DNA from: Stutzerimonas stutzeri
Lineage (GTDB): Bacteria; Pseudomonadota; Gammaproteobacteria; Pseudomonadales; Pseudomonadaceae
Direction of reading: 5' to 3'
Length of the DNA stretch: 64,000 nt
Assembly: GCA_002345575.1 (NCBI GenBank)
Contig: DDVX01000012.1
Coordinates: forward strand, 157,924 to 221,923
The position numbers were made by a program, and so were the translations under genes. Below are positions 52,859-60,829 of the stretch, piece by piece. Each line of letters opens with the position of its first letter. Within the stretch, counting starts at the first letter, position 1. The notes below the pieces were generated by a model. It made no database searches, was not told where the DNA came from, and was given only the letters and a program-made list of their open reading frames with translations.

Positions 52859-53656
52859 ATGAACAAGACATTGCGTCCCTCGGCCCTGGCGCTTTCGTTA
52901 GCCGGGACGATCGGCCTTGCCGAAGCGGCAGTGGTGACCAAGCCGGTAGCCTACGAGATTGACGGCGAGGCCTACGAAGGCACGCTAGTCTATGACGATG
53001 CGGTAACCACTCCGCGGCCGGGGTTGGTCATGGTGCCCAATTGGCTGGGCGTTACCGACCGCGCAGCAGAGAAGGCCGCGCGTGCCGCCAGCGACAAGTA
53101 CGTGGTGCTGGTCGCCGACCTGTACGGCAAAAACGTGCGCCCCAGCAGTCCTGACGAAGCCAAAGCCGCCGCCTCGGCCCTGCGAAGTGACCGCCCCCTG
53201 ATGCGCAAACGCGCCCAGGCAGCCGTCGAGGTGCTCAAGGCACAGGCCGACAAGGTCGCGCTGGATACCAAGAAGCTGGGCGCCATAGGTTTCTGTTTCG
53301 GCGGAGGCGCCATTCTCGAGCTGGCCCGCTCGGGGGCCGACTTGAGTGCCTTCGTGTCCTTCCATGGCAACCTCGATACGCCCGAACCAGGCGACGCGCG
53401 CAACATCAAGGCGCCGGTGCTGGTGCTGCACGGCGCCAACGACCCCAGCGTGCCGCAGGAGCAGGTGGACGGCTTCGTTGCCGAGATGAAGGCTGCCAAT
53501 GTGGATTGGCAACTGGTCAGTTACGGCGGTGCAGTGCATTCATTCACCGATCCCTACGCCAAGGTGCCGGGGCGTAACGAATATCACCCGGTAGTGGCTG
53601 CACGGGCCTTTCAGGCGATGAACGATCTGCTCGATGAAGTGTTCGCGACACCCTGA
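52859..53656 (+). CDS. Periplasmic dienelactone hydrolase family protein
   Basis: 265 residues after a strong AAGGAG. Signal peptide ends near GLAEAAV. Alpha/beta-hydrolase of the DLH family: nucleophile Cys in AIGFCFGGGAILELA, Asp in LHGANDPSVPQ and His in YGGAVHSFTDPYAKV. Exported DLH proteins are common in Pseudomonas and lack a known physiological substrate. Stands alone between PhoD-like and MdaB-like genes. Confidence 0.9.
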   Translation: MNKTLRPSALALSLAGTIGLAEAAVVTKPVAYEIDGEAYEGTLVYDDAVTTPRPGLVMVPNWLGVTDRAAEKAARAASDKYVVLVADLYGKNVRPSSPDEAKAAASALRSDRPLMRKRAQAAVEVLKAQADKVALDTKKLGAIGFCFGGGAILELARSGADLSAFVSFHGNLDTPEPGDARNIKAPVLVLHGANDPSVPQEQVDGFVAEMKAANVDWQLVSYGGAVHSFTDPYAKVPGRNEYHPVVAARAFQAMNDLLDEVFATP

Positions 53657-53719
53657 GGGTGGCAGGTAGAGTCGCCACCGCGCGGCCTCTACCCGATGAT
53701 TCCCAGGTTCCAGCCAGCG

Positions 53720-54310
53720 TTACGCCTGTGGCTTGAAGATCGCCGCCAGGTGCTGCTCATAACGAGCCACGTCGGCTTCGATGTTCGGCACCTTCATCAC
53801 GTCCACGCAGAGGAAGGTCGGCAGGGCGCGCATGCCGAGAAACTGGTGGGCCTTGTGGAACGGGAAGTACACCGCGTCCACACCGGTGGCTTCGAAGAAA
53901 TCCGTCGGGTCGTCGAATGCCTGCTGCGGTGCGTTCCAGGTGGCCGAGATCATGTATTTCTTGTCACGGGCCAGGCCGCCGCTGCCGTACTTCTGCGAAT
54001 TGTCGGAGCGGGTGCGGCCGTCGTTGGCGTAGAGGCTGCCGTGGCCGGCGGTGAACACTTCGTCCATGTACTTCTTCACCGTCCAGGGCGCGCCCATCCA
54101 CCAGCCGGGCATCTGGTAGATCACTACATCGGCCCAGATGAATTTCTGCAATTCCTCCGCTACGTCGTAGCCTGCGGCTATGTCGGTGGTCTTGAATTCT
54201 ATCCCCGCACGGTCGAGAAACGCAGTGGCCGTCTCATGCAGCGTCGTGTTGTAACGCCCCTGGGAGTGGGCGAACGGTGTGGCGCCATTGAGCAAGAGCA
54301 CTTTTCTCAT
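53720..54310 (-). CDS. mdaB: MdaB-like NAD(P)H quinone reductase
   Basis: 196 residues with a flavodoxin-like fold: RKVLLLNGATPFAHSQGRYN (FMN/FAD phosphate loop), YQMPGWWMGAPWTVKKYMDE and LARDKKYMISATWNAPQQAF, as in MdaB (modulator of drug activity B), a quinone-reducing flavoprotein that limits redox cycling. Full length for the family. Confidence 0.92.
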   Translation of the reverse strand: MRKVLLLNGATPFAHSQGRYNTTLHETATAFLDRAGIEFKTTDIAAGYDVAEELQKFIWADVVIYQMPGWWMGAPWTVKKYMDEVFTAGHGSLYANDGRTRSDNSQKYGSGGLARDKKYMISATWNAPQQAFDDPTDFFEATGVDAVYFPFHKAHQFLGMRALPTFLCVDVMKVPNIEADVARYEQHLAAIFKPQA

Positions 54311-54484
54311 GAATTACTGACCTTCGTGGTTTTAAACGGCGGGCATTTTAGAGGCGATGGGCCTGTCATAAAAGTTGCGTCTAGGCAAATGGATGGATGG
54401 TGCCGGAAAACGCCATCCGCACTGAACGTGAACCGCCTCCTGCGCCTCGAAGTAACGACACTTCCATTCAAGAGGAACGCTGCC

Positions 54485-54727
54485 ATGTCCATCGATCCCA
54501 AGAACCCGAGCCCCGAACAGCATCCCGACTCACCAATGCCAGGTGAGCCGGACCCGCTCACGCCGGGGCGCACCGACGTGAATCCGGATCGGGAGCCTGG
54601 CATCGACCAGCTTCCTGGCAACGAGGGTGTTCGGCCCATCGATCAGCCGGACGACGCCATCGACCCCGAGGGCGTGCAGACCGATACCGACCACGCCGAG
54701 CACGATGGCGTGATAAACCCCCGCTGA
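54485..54727 (+). CDS. Small acidic, proline-rich hypothetical protein
   Basis: 80 residues from ATG 54485 after AGAGGAAC. Composition is dominated by Pro, Asp, Glu and Gly with no hydrophobic core (IDQPDDAIDPEGVQTDTDHA), so it is probably disordered. A good ribosome site supports reality. Function unknown. Confidence 0.6.
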   Translation: MSIDPKNPSPEQHPDSPMPGEPDPLTPGRTDVNPDREPGIDQLPGNEGVRPIDQPDDAIDPEGVQTDTDHAEHDGVINPR

Positions 54728-54844
54728 TTTGGGATTCTGCCGCTGAGTTCGCCTGCCGCGCAGCTCGGCGGATTCAAGCGGCAGGTGATGACAGAAAATC
54801 TTTTATTCAACTAACCTTTGCACACGTGACGCCGGGCCCCTCTG

Positions 54845-54898
54845 GCGGTGAGCAGTCTCACCGTGATGTCGGAGTCACTAAGTTGATTTTTGACTTAG
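54845..54898 (+). other. Structured leader of the TerC gene
   Basis: Two hairpins in the 5' leader: CGGTGAG / CTCACCG (54846-54863, loop CAGT) and CTAAGT / ACTTAG (54878-54898). The classical yybP-ykoY manganese riboswitch sequence elements are not seen. The second stem ends 21 bases before the ATG. Confidence 0.4.
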
Positions 54899-54919
54899 GC
54901 AGACATATAGGGAGGGCTC

Positions 54920-55897
54920 ATGACAGTTCTGCATGCGTTTCTGGCGACTCCGTTTCTCGGCACACCCTACTGGTTCTGGCTGGCATTCCTGATCATCGTT
55001 TTCGCGCTGCTGGTCTTCGACCTCGGCGTGCTGCACCGCGACCAGCACGAAATCGAAATGCGCGAAAGCCTGCTGCTGTACAGCGGTTATTTCACTGTTG
55101 GCGTGGCATTCGGCGGCTGGGTCTGGTGGCAGCTCGGCGCGACCAAGGCGCTGGAGTTCTACACCGGTTTTCTGGTCGAGCAGTCGCTGTCGATGGACAA
55201 CGTGTTCGTCATGGCGATGATCCTCGGATTCTTCGGTATCCCCCGCAAATACCAGCACCGCGTGCTCTTCTGGGGCATCCTCGGAGTGATCGTGCTGCGC
55301 GCCATCATGATTGGTCTAGGTACGGCTCTAGTTCAGGAGTTCGACTGGATTCTCTACGTGTTCGGCGCATTTCTGCTGTTTACCGGCATCAAGATGCTGT
55401 TCAGTAAGGATCACGGAGAGCATCCGGATCTCTCGCAAAACCCCCTGCTGAAGTTTCTACGTCGGCACATCCGCGTCACCGACGAGCTTCACGAGGGCCG
55501 CTTCCTGGTGCGCCAGCACGACGCGGCCAGCGGCAAGATGTTGCTCTATGCCACTCCGCTGCTACTGGCGCTGGTGCTGATCGAACTCGCGGACCTGGTG
55601 TTTGCGGTAGACAGCGTGCCGGCGGTGTTTGCCATTACCCAGGATCCGTTCATCGTCTACACCTCGAACATCTTCGCCATCCTCGGCTTGCGCTCGCTCT
55701 ATTTCGCACTCGCGGCGTTGATGCACCGCTTTGTGTACTTGAAGTACGCCCTTGCAGTTGTGCTGATCTTTATTGGCGGAAAGATCTTCCTGCACGGCTT
55801 CGTCAAGGTGCCGGCTTTGCTTTCGCTCAGCGTGACGCTGGGTGTGCTAGCCGCCGGTGTGCTGCTTTCGTTGCTCAAGACGCGCGCCAAGCCGTAA
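54920..55897 (+). CDS. TerC/Alx family integral membrane protein
   Basis: 325 residues, about nine membrane helices. Family motifs with acidic residues inside helices: FTGFLVEQSLSMDNVFVMAM-type segment (here VEQSLSMDNVFVMAMILGFF) and LIELADLVFAVDSVPAVFAI. TerC/Alx proteins are linked to Mn2+ export and to metal loading of secreted proteins. Ribosome site GGGAGG before the ATG. The leader contains two hairpins. Confidence 0.93.
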   Translation: MTVLHAFLATPFLGTPYWFWLAFLIIVFALLVFDLGVLHRDQHEIEMRESLLLYSGYFTVGVAFGGWVWWQLGATKALEFYTGFLVEQSLSMDNVFVMAMILGFFGIPRKYQHRVLFWGILGVIVLRAIMIGLGTALVQEFDWILYVFGAFLLFTGIKMLFSKDHGEHPDLSQNPLLKFLRRHIRVTDELHEGRFLVRQHDAASGKMLLYATPLLLALVLIELADLVFAVDSVPAVFAITQDPFIVYTSNIFAILGLRSLYFALAALMHRFVYLKYALAVVLIFIGGKIFLHGFVKVPALLSLSVTLGVLAAGVLLSLLKTRAKP

Positions 55898-55990
55898 AGC
55901 CGTTAACAGCCTGAATCGAGGTTGCGCATTCGCCCTGATTCACGTGCAACATACAGCTGTCATCGGGCGGTCTAGTCCAGGAGTTATGCC

Positions 55991-56842
55991 ATGCGTTTGA
56001 GGTCATCGGTTATAGGCGTCGCTGTTGCGGTGTTGTGGCTGACAGGTGTGAACGCTGTGACTGCCGCTGAGGATGCGCGGCTGGTCGAGTCGATCAACCT
56101 CTATCGCGCCGAAGTGCGCAGCTGCGCGGGGCAGTCGTACGAGGCGCTTCCGCCTCTGACGACCGATTCGCGCCTAGCCTTGCCAGTTCGCGGTGGCGGC
56201 GATCTGCAACGCGAACTGACCGCGGCGGCCTATCCAATGCTCAACGTGCAGGCCATCAGCCTGTCGGGCCCGCGCGATGCACAAGCCGCCATGACAGTGC
56301 TGCAGGACAACTACTGCAAGGTTCTGCTGGACCCGCAGTTCATCGATATCGGTGTCAGCCAAGAGGGCCGCGATTGGCGCATCGTCGTGGTGCGTCCGCT
56401 ACTGAGTGCAAAGCTGGGCGACTGGCAGGCAGAAGGGCAGAAGCTGCTCGGGCTGATCAACGAGGCGCGCAACCAGCCGCGCCAATGCGGCGCGCAATCC
56501 TTCAGCGCCACATTGCCACTGGCTTGGAACGCGGCACTGGGAACGGCCGCCGAGTCGCACAGCCGTGCCATGGCCAACGGCAATTTCTTCAGCCACCTCG
56601 GCAGCGATGGCCGCACGCCGGGCGACAGGGCGGAGCTTGCCGGCTATGACGGCGCGCGCATCGGCGAAAACATCGCCGCCGCTCTGGATACTCCGCGCAA
56701 GGTGGTTGACGGCTGGCTGGCCAGCCCCGGTCATTGCGCTGCCATGATGAATCCCGCGTTCAATGAGCTGGGCGCGGCCTATGCGGTCGATCCACAAAGC
56801 GATGGCGGCATCTATTGGACGGCCATGTTCGGGGCGAAGTGA
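55991..56842 (+). CDS. CAP/SCP-domain secreted protein
   Basis: 283 residues with a signal peptide (ending near AVTAAED). The C-terminal half is a CAP domain: LINEARNQPRQCGAQSF, AAESHSRAMANGNFFSHLGS, GENIAAALDTPRKVVDGWLA and SPGHCAAMMNPAFNELGAAY. The N-terminal half has no recognised family and contains paired Cys. CAP proteins in bacteria are secreted and mostly uncharacterised. Confidence 0.9.
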   Translation: MRLRSSVIGVAVAVLWLTGVNAVTAAEDARLVESINLYRAEVRSCAGQSYEALPPLTTDSRLALPVRGGGDLQRELTAAAYPMLNVQAISLSGPRDAQAAMTVLQDNYCKVLLDPQFIDIGVSQEGRDWRIVVVRPLLSAKLGDWQAEGQKLLGLINEARNQPRQCGAQSFSATLPLAWNAALGTAAESHSRAMANGNFFSHLGSDGRTPGDRAELAGYDGARIGENIAAALDTPRKVVDGWLASPGHCAAMMNPAFNELGAAYAVDPQSDGGIYWTAMFGAK

Positions 56843-56859
56843 CGGGCTGGGTCGCGTAG

Positions 56860-56889
56860 GGTGGAAAACTCACAGCGCGATTTTCCACC
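56860..56889. repeat. REP-like inverted repeat between convergent genes
   Basis: Arms GGTGGAAAA / TTTTCCACC separated by 12 bases, preceded by GTAG. Similar GTAGGGTGGA(A/T)AA palindromes are common intergenic repeats in Pseudomonas stutzeri-group genomes (from memory). It may also act as a transcription barrier between the CAP and channel genes. Confidence 0.65.
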
Positions 56890-56894
56890 GAATC

Positions 56895-57548
56895 TCAGCG
56901 CCGAATCGTCAGCGCAATCAGCCGCGAAACCACCAGAGCGATGTACATCACGCCGGCGAACTGTTCGAGCATCACCAGGGCACGGGCCATCGGGCTCAGC
57001 GGCAGGATATCGCCGATGCCTACGCCGGATAGGATGCTGAAGCTCAGGAACAGCAGTTCGACCCAACTGCGTGGCTCGTCCGGGTCGATTGCGGCGGTGA
57101 AGCTGCCCGGTATCAGCATCTGGCAGACGTCGAAGCTGTAGGCAAAGGCCCAGGCGAGCAGGGTGAAGGTGGCGCCGACAGCGAACAGTTCGTCAGTAGT
57201 GGCCCGCTGGTCTTCCATCATGTAGGCAATCAGGCTGGCTGCGGCGTAGAAGTAGAACGCTGCTTCAAGCGCTGCCAGAACCAGCCTGAGTTCAGGCCCA
57301 CCGCGCACTTCGCCGATGATGGTCAACATGAGAATGCACGCGGCCAGCGCCAGGGCTACCCACTGAATTAACGGGCTGCGTCGTACCATACGCAGCGCCG
57401 CCACCAGTACCACGATGCCGAACACGCCCATGATCGCCCGCCCGCGGGACAGGTCTTCCAGAAAGGGGTACAGCAGGATGCCCAGCAGTTGGATAAGCAA
57501 CAGGCTGGCGGACGGATAGCGGAGCAGGAACGATTGCTGGTTGTCCAT
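56895..57548 (-). CDS. Potassium channel-like membrane protein
   Basis: 217 residues with about six helices. The last part is a two-helix ion-channel module: ELLFLSFSILSGVGIGDILP is the pore loop and ALVMLEQFAGVMYIALVVSR the inner helix. The selectivity filter reads GVGIGD instead of the usual TVGYGD, so ion selectivity may be altered. N-terminal helices (ASLLLIQLLGILLYPFLEDL) resemble voltage-sensor-like or simple membrane scaffolds. Confidence 0.85.
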   Translation of the reverse strand: MDNQQSFLLRYPSASLLLIQLLGILLYPFLEDLSRGRAIMGVFGIVVLVAALRMVRRSPLIQWVALALAACILMLTIIGEVRGGPELRLVLAALEAAFYFYAAASLIAYMMEDQRATTDELFAVGATFTLLAWAFAYSFDVCQMLIPGSFTAAIDPDEPRSWVELLFLSFSILSGVGIGDILPLSPMARALVMLEQFAGVMYIALVVSRLIALTIRR

Positions 57549-57758
57549 GGAGCGATCACCGGAAGTGGTTGAAACCTGGCGTCTCGAAAACGCAGCTGGA
57601 CAGAACCTGCGCTGTCGTCCATCTGCATTGTCGAAACTACATGTGGCGCGTCGCGATCCTGACTTTAACTTTTTGCTCGTATGAAGGAGGATGCCGCCGG
57701 CATTCTAGTGGCGAGTGCCGTACATGCGTTCTTGTTTCGTTCGAAAGGCAGGTGAGTT

Positions 57759-57890
57759 GTGAAAAAGAAAAAGCCCGTGGACCCCGTTCGCCAAGCGCAG
57801 AAGAATCATGCGCACCGGATCGGCTGGCTGATCGCCCTGGCGGGTATCATTTGCGGCTTCGCGCTACTAGCGCTGAAGCCCGCAGGCTGA
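57759..57890 (+). CDS. Small single-span membrane protein, 43 residues
   Basis: GTG start at 57759 with AGGCAGGTGAG upstream. Lys-rich N-terminus (MKKKKPVDPVRQAQKNHAHR) then one helix (IGWLIALAGIICGFALLALK). The N-terminal charge and single helix suggest a small membrane protein with its N-terminus inside the cell. It ends 5 bases before the convergent sulfurtransferase gene. Function unknown. Confidence 0.6.
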   Translation: MKKKKPVDPVRQAQKNHAHRIGWLIALAGIICGFALLALKPAG

Positions 57891-57895
57891 GCTCG

Positions 57896-58753
57896 TTATT
57901 GGCGTTGGCGGGCAACCGGACGCTGTGGGTCGGTGATCCATTCGCTCCATGAACCAGGATACAGCCTGGCCAATGGATAGCCGGCCAGGCAGAGGGCGAA
58001 CAGGTTGTGGCAGGCGGTTACCCCCGAGCCGCAGTAGGCCACCAGGCTGTCTGGTGATCTTCCGGCCAGAGACTGCTCGAAGCGCGCACGTAGCTGGCTG
58101 GGCGACAGGAAGCGCCCGCTGGCGTCGAGATTTTCCGTGAATGGCAGGCATTGAGCGCCGGGAATGTGGCCCGCTACAGGGTCAATAGGCTCCACTTCGC
58201 CGAGGAAACGGGGCAGGGCGCGGGCATCGAGCAGAGTCAGATCAGGTGTGGCCAATCGGTTCGACAGCGCTGCTGCGTCGATGGTCAGGCGGGTGTCCGC
58301 AGCGCCCTGCAACGTACCAGGCTTGGGTGCAGGGCGCTTGTCGTCGAGCGGTAGCCCGGCTTCGCGCCAAGCTTGCAGGCCGCCATCGAGCAGGTAGAGA
58401 CCGTCTCGTTTGCCCAGCCAGATCAGCAACCACCATGCATGTGCGGCGAAGGCACCGGGACCGTCGTCATGGAGAACCACCTGGCTCTTGTCACTCAATC
58501 CCCAGGCCTGAAGCTTGGCGAGCAGCTGGCTGGGCTCCGGCAGCGGATGGCGTCCGGTCTTGCCGGTAATCACCGAGCCCGACAGGTCCTTCTCCAGATC
58601 GGCGAAGCGGGCGCCAGGAATATGCGCCTCGTCATAGCTGCGCTGGCCATACTGCGGATCGTCCAGAGCGAAGCGGCAATCGAGAATGACCAGCTCCGGC
58701 TGCTGCAGGCGTTCGGCCAGTTGCTGAGCGTTGATCAGTTGGGCAAGCGGCAT
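57896..58753 (-). CDS. Sulfurtransferase (SseA/rhodanese type)
   Basis: 285 residues from the ATG at 58753 (MPLAQLINAQQLAERLQQPE). Two rhodanese domains; the C-terminal one has the active-site Cys in VAYCGSGVTACHNLFAL, a CGSGVT loop typical of 3-mercaptopyruvate sulfurtransferases (SseA) rather than thiosulfate ones. N-terminal domain has LILDCRF-like VILDCRFALDDPQYGQRSYD. Confidence 0.88.
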   Translation of the reverse strand: MPLAQLINAQQLAERLQQPELVILDCRFALDDPQYGQRSYDEAHIPGARFADLEKDLSGSVITGKTGRHPLPEPSQLLAKLQAWGLSDKSQVVLHDDGPGAFAAHAWWLLIWLGKRDGLYLLDGGLQAWREAGLPLDDKRPAPKPGTLQGAADTRLTIDAAALSNRLATPDLTLLDARALPRFLGEVEPIDPVAGHIPGAQCLPFTENLDASGRFLSPSQLRARFEQSLAGRSPDSLVAYCGSGVTACHNLFALCLAGYPLARLYPGSWSEWITDPQRPVARQRQ

Positions 58754-58881
58754 GGCGGCGCTCCGTTGATTGTTCGGCCAAAACGTTAACATTGCCTGGC
58801 CGATGTTTGCGCGGCGAATTGCGGGTTGCACCTATATACTGCAGCGCTGTTCGGCCATCAGCCGATAATAAGGAGGCCATA

Positions 58882-60006
58882 GTGGCCATCACTACCCAAT
58901 GGGTCTTGGATGATGAGCATCTGGCCCGCCTGTGTGCCGAGTGGCGGCAGCTGCCATTCGTTGCGCTGGACACAGAATTCATGCGGGTCGATACCTTCTA
59001 CCCCATTGCAGCCTTGCTCCAAGTGGGCGACGGGCGCTGTGCGTACCTGATCGACCCCTTACTGATTTCCAACTGGGGCGCCTTTGCCGGTTTGCTCGAA
59101 GATGAGGCCGTGGTCAAGGTGCTGCATGCATGCAGCGAAGATCTTGAAGTCTTCCTGCGCTTGACCGGTAGCCTTCCCGCGCCGCTGTTCGACACCCAGC
59201 TTGCAGCTGGTTACCTCAATATCGGCTTTTCGATGGGCTATTCACGGCTGGTCCAGACCGTGTTGAACATCGAACTGCCCAAGGGTGAAACGCGTTCCGA
59301 CTGGCTGCAGCGCCCGCTCAGCGAGATGCAGGTTCAATATGCAGCCGAGGATGCGCAGCATCTGGCCGAGCTTTATCAGGCGCTGTTGCCAAAGCTGTCC
59401 GAGGAAAAGTTCGCATGGATTCTGGAAGATGGCGCCGAGTGGGTGGCTAACCAGCGACGCGAGATCGATCCGGCCGAAGCCTATCGTGATGTGAAGCAGG
59501 CCTGGCGTCTCAAGCCGCGTCAGCTTGCCGTGTTGCGAGTGCTGGCGTGCTGGCGCGAGACCGAGGCTCGGGCGCGCAATCAACCGCGTAACCGCGTGCT
59601 GCGCGAGGCCAGTTTGTGGCCGCTGGCTCGCACCCAGCCCGGGGATCTGGTCAGCCTGGCGCGTATCGAAGACATGCATCCGCGGACCGTTCGCCAAGAT
59701 GGCGAAACCTTGCTCGAGCTGATTCGTACTGCAGCTGCTACACCTGAGCAGGATTGGCCCGCAGCCTTGCCAGAGCCCTTGCCGTTGGAAGCCTCCGCGC
59801 TGCTGAAAAAGTTGCGTGCGGTGGGGCAGCGGGCTGCGACCGCTCTGGAAATCGCGCCTGAGCTGGTGCTGCGCAAGAAAGTGCTCGAAGCGCTGTTGAA
59901 AACCGGCTACCCCGATGGCCCCTATCAGTTGCCCGACTCGCTACGGGGCTGGCGCCGTGAGCGGCTCGGGCAGACCCTTTTGGATGTATTGGGAGAAACC
60001 CGATGA
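58882..60006 (+). CDS. rnd: RNase D
   Basis: 3'-5' exoribonuclease for tRNA maturation. The GTG at 58882 after AAGGAGG is the start (MAITTQWVLDDEHLARLCAE); 374 residues. DEDD exonuclease motifs in FVALDTEFMRVDTFYPIAAL, VLHACSEDLEVFLRL and YAAEDAQHLAELYQALLPKL, followed by HRDC-type domains (LKPRQLAVLRVLACWRETEA). Overlaps ycgL by 4 bases. Confidence 0.96.
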   Translation: MAITTQWVLDDEHLARLCAEWRQLPFVALDTEFMRVDTFYPIAALLQVGDGRCAYLIDPLLISNWGAFAGLLEDEAVVKVLHACSEDLEVFLRLTGSLPAPLFDTQLAAGYLNIGFSMGYSRLVQTVLNIELPKGETRSDWLQRPLSEMQVQYAAEDAQHLAELYQALLPKLSEEKFAWILEDGAEWVANQRREIDPAEAYRDVKQAWRLKPRQLAVLRVLACWRETEARARNQPRNRVLREASLWPLARTQPGDLVSLARIEDMHPRTVRQDGETLLELIRTAAATPEQDWPAALPEPLPLEASALLKKLRAVGQRAATALEIAPELVLRKKVLEALLKTGYPDGPYQLPDSLRGWRRERLGQTLLDVLGETR

Positions 60007-60296
60007 AACGCCTTTGTTCCATCTACAAAAGTCCGCGCAAAGACGAGATGTATCTCTATGTCGATCGCAGCGAAGCGCTCGCGCGAGTGCCGGAAGCACT
60101 GCTCGCCGTGTTCGGCACGCCGCAGCATGCCTTCGATATGGTGCTGACACCCGAGCGCATTCTGGCACGGGAGAATATTGCGACCGTCCTGGGAAACCTG
60201 GAAAAGCAGGGCTTCCACTTGCAGATGCCGCCGCCTCCGGATGACTATATCGAGCATCTCCCGGAAGAATTGCTGCGCCGTAACGATGCAATCTGA
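60003..60296 (+). CDS. YcgL family protein
   Basis: 97 residues, ATGA overlap with rnd. Conserved N-terminus KRLCSIYKSPRKDEMYLYVD and VLTPERILARENIATVL match the YcgL (UPF0745) family. The rnd-ycgL-ycgN order is conserved in Pseudomonas and suggests linked RNA-related or cell-division functions, but none is established. Confidence 0.92.
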   Translation: MKRLCSIYKSPRKDEMYLYVDRSEALARVPEALLAVFGTPQHAFDMVLTPERILARENIATVLGNLEKQGFHLQMPPPPDDYIEHLPEELLRRNDAI

Positions 60297-60326
60297 AACG
60301 GCACACTTGTTCGAGGTTGACTACTG

Positions 60327-60776
60327 ATGGCGGCGAAAGTCGAACCCTTCTGGAAGCGCAAGACGCTTGCCCAGCTAGATGCGCAAGAATGGGAGTCGCT
60401 TTGCGACGGCTGCGGCCTGTGTTGCCTACAGAAGCTTGAAGACGAGGAAGATGGCAGCGTCTATTACACTCGCATCGCTTGTAAGCTGCTTGACCTGCAG
60501 AGCTGCCGCTGCACGGATTATCCTAATCGCCGCGCCAGCGTGCCCGATTGCATTCAGCTGACGGCTGCCGATGCAGCGCAATTCACCTGGCTACCACCCA
60601 CCTGCGGTTATCGCCTGGTTGCAGAAGGCAAGGATCTACCGCTTTGGCATCATCTGGTGTGCGGTGATCCGCAGGCAGTACATGCCGAGCGTATTTCCCA
60701 GTCAGGTCGGATGCTGGCCGAGGGCACCGTGGCCGAGGACGACTGGGAGGACCATCTGATTTTTCGTGCCGGTTGA
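60327..60776 (+). CDS. YcgN family Cys-rich protein
   Basis: 149 residues. Cys pattern LCDGCGLCCLQKLEDEE, IACKLLDLQSCRCTDYPNRR and PDCIQL fits the YkgJ/YcgN family with a CxxCxxCC cluster thought to bind zinc or iron-sulfur. Follows ycgL by 30 bases in the same operon. Confidence 0.92.
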   Translation: MAAKVEPFWKRKTLAQLDAQEWESLCDGCGLCCLQKLEDEEDGSVYYTRIACKLLDLQSCRCTDYPNRRASVPDCIQLTAADAAQFTWLPPTCGYRLVAEGKDLPLWHHLVCGDPQAVHAERISQSGRMLAEGTVAEDDWEDHLIFRAG

Positions 60777-60829
60777 ATCTACGCTGGAGCGTGTCGTCTT
60801 AGCACTGAATCCTTGTCTGGAACCGCCCA

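Noticed and set aside
54785..54919. yybP-ykoY manganese riboswitch before TerC
   Set aside because: The conserved loop sequences are not visible; only generic hairpins are present.
58859..58868. GCCGATAA near the rnd start as a FliA -10 box
   Set aside because: No -35 at the 11-base spacing, and RNase D is not a motility gene.
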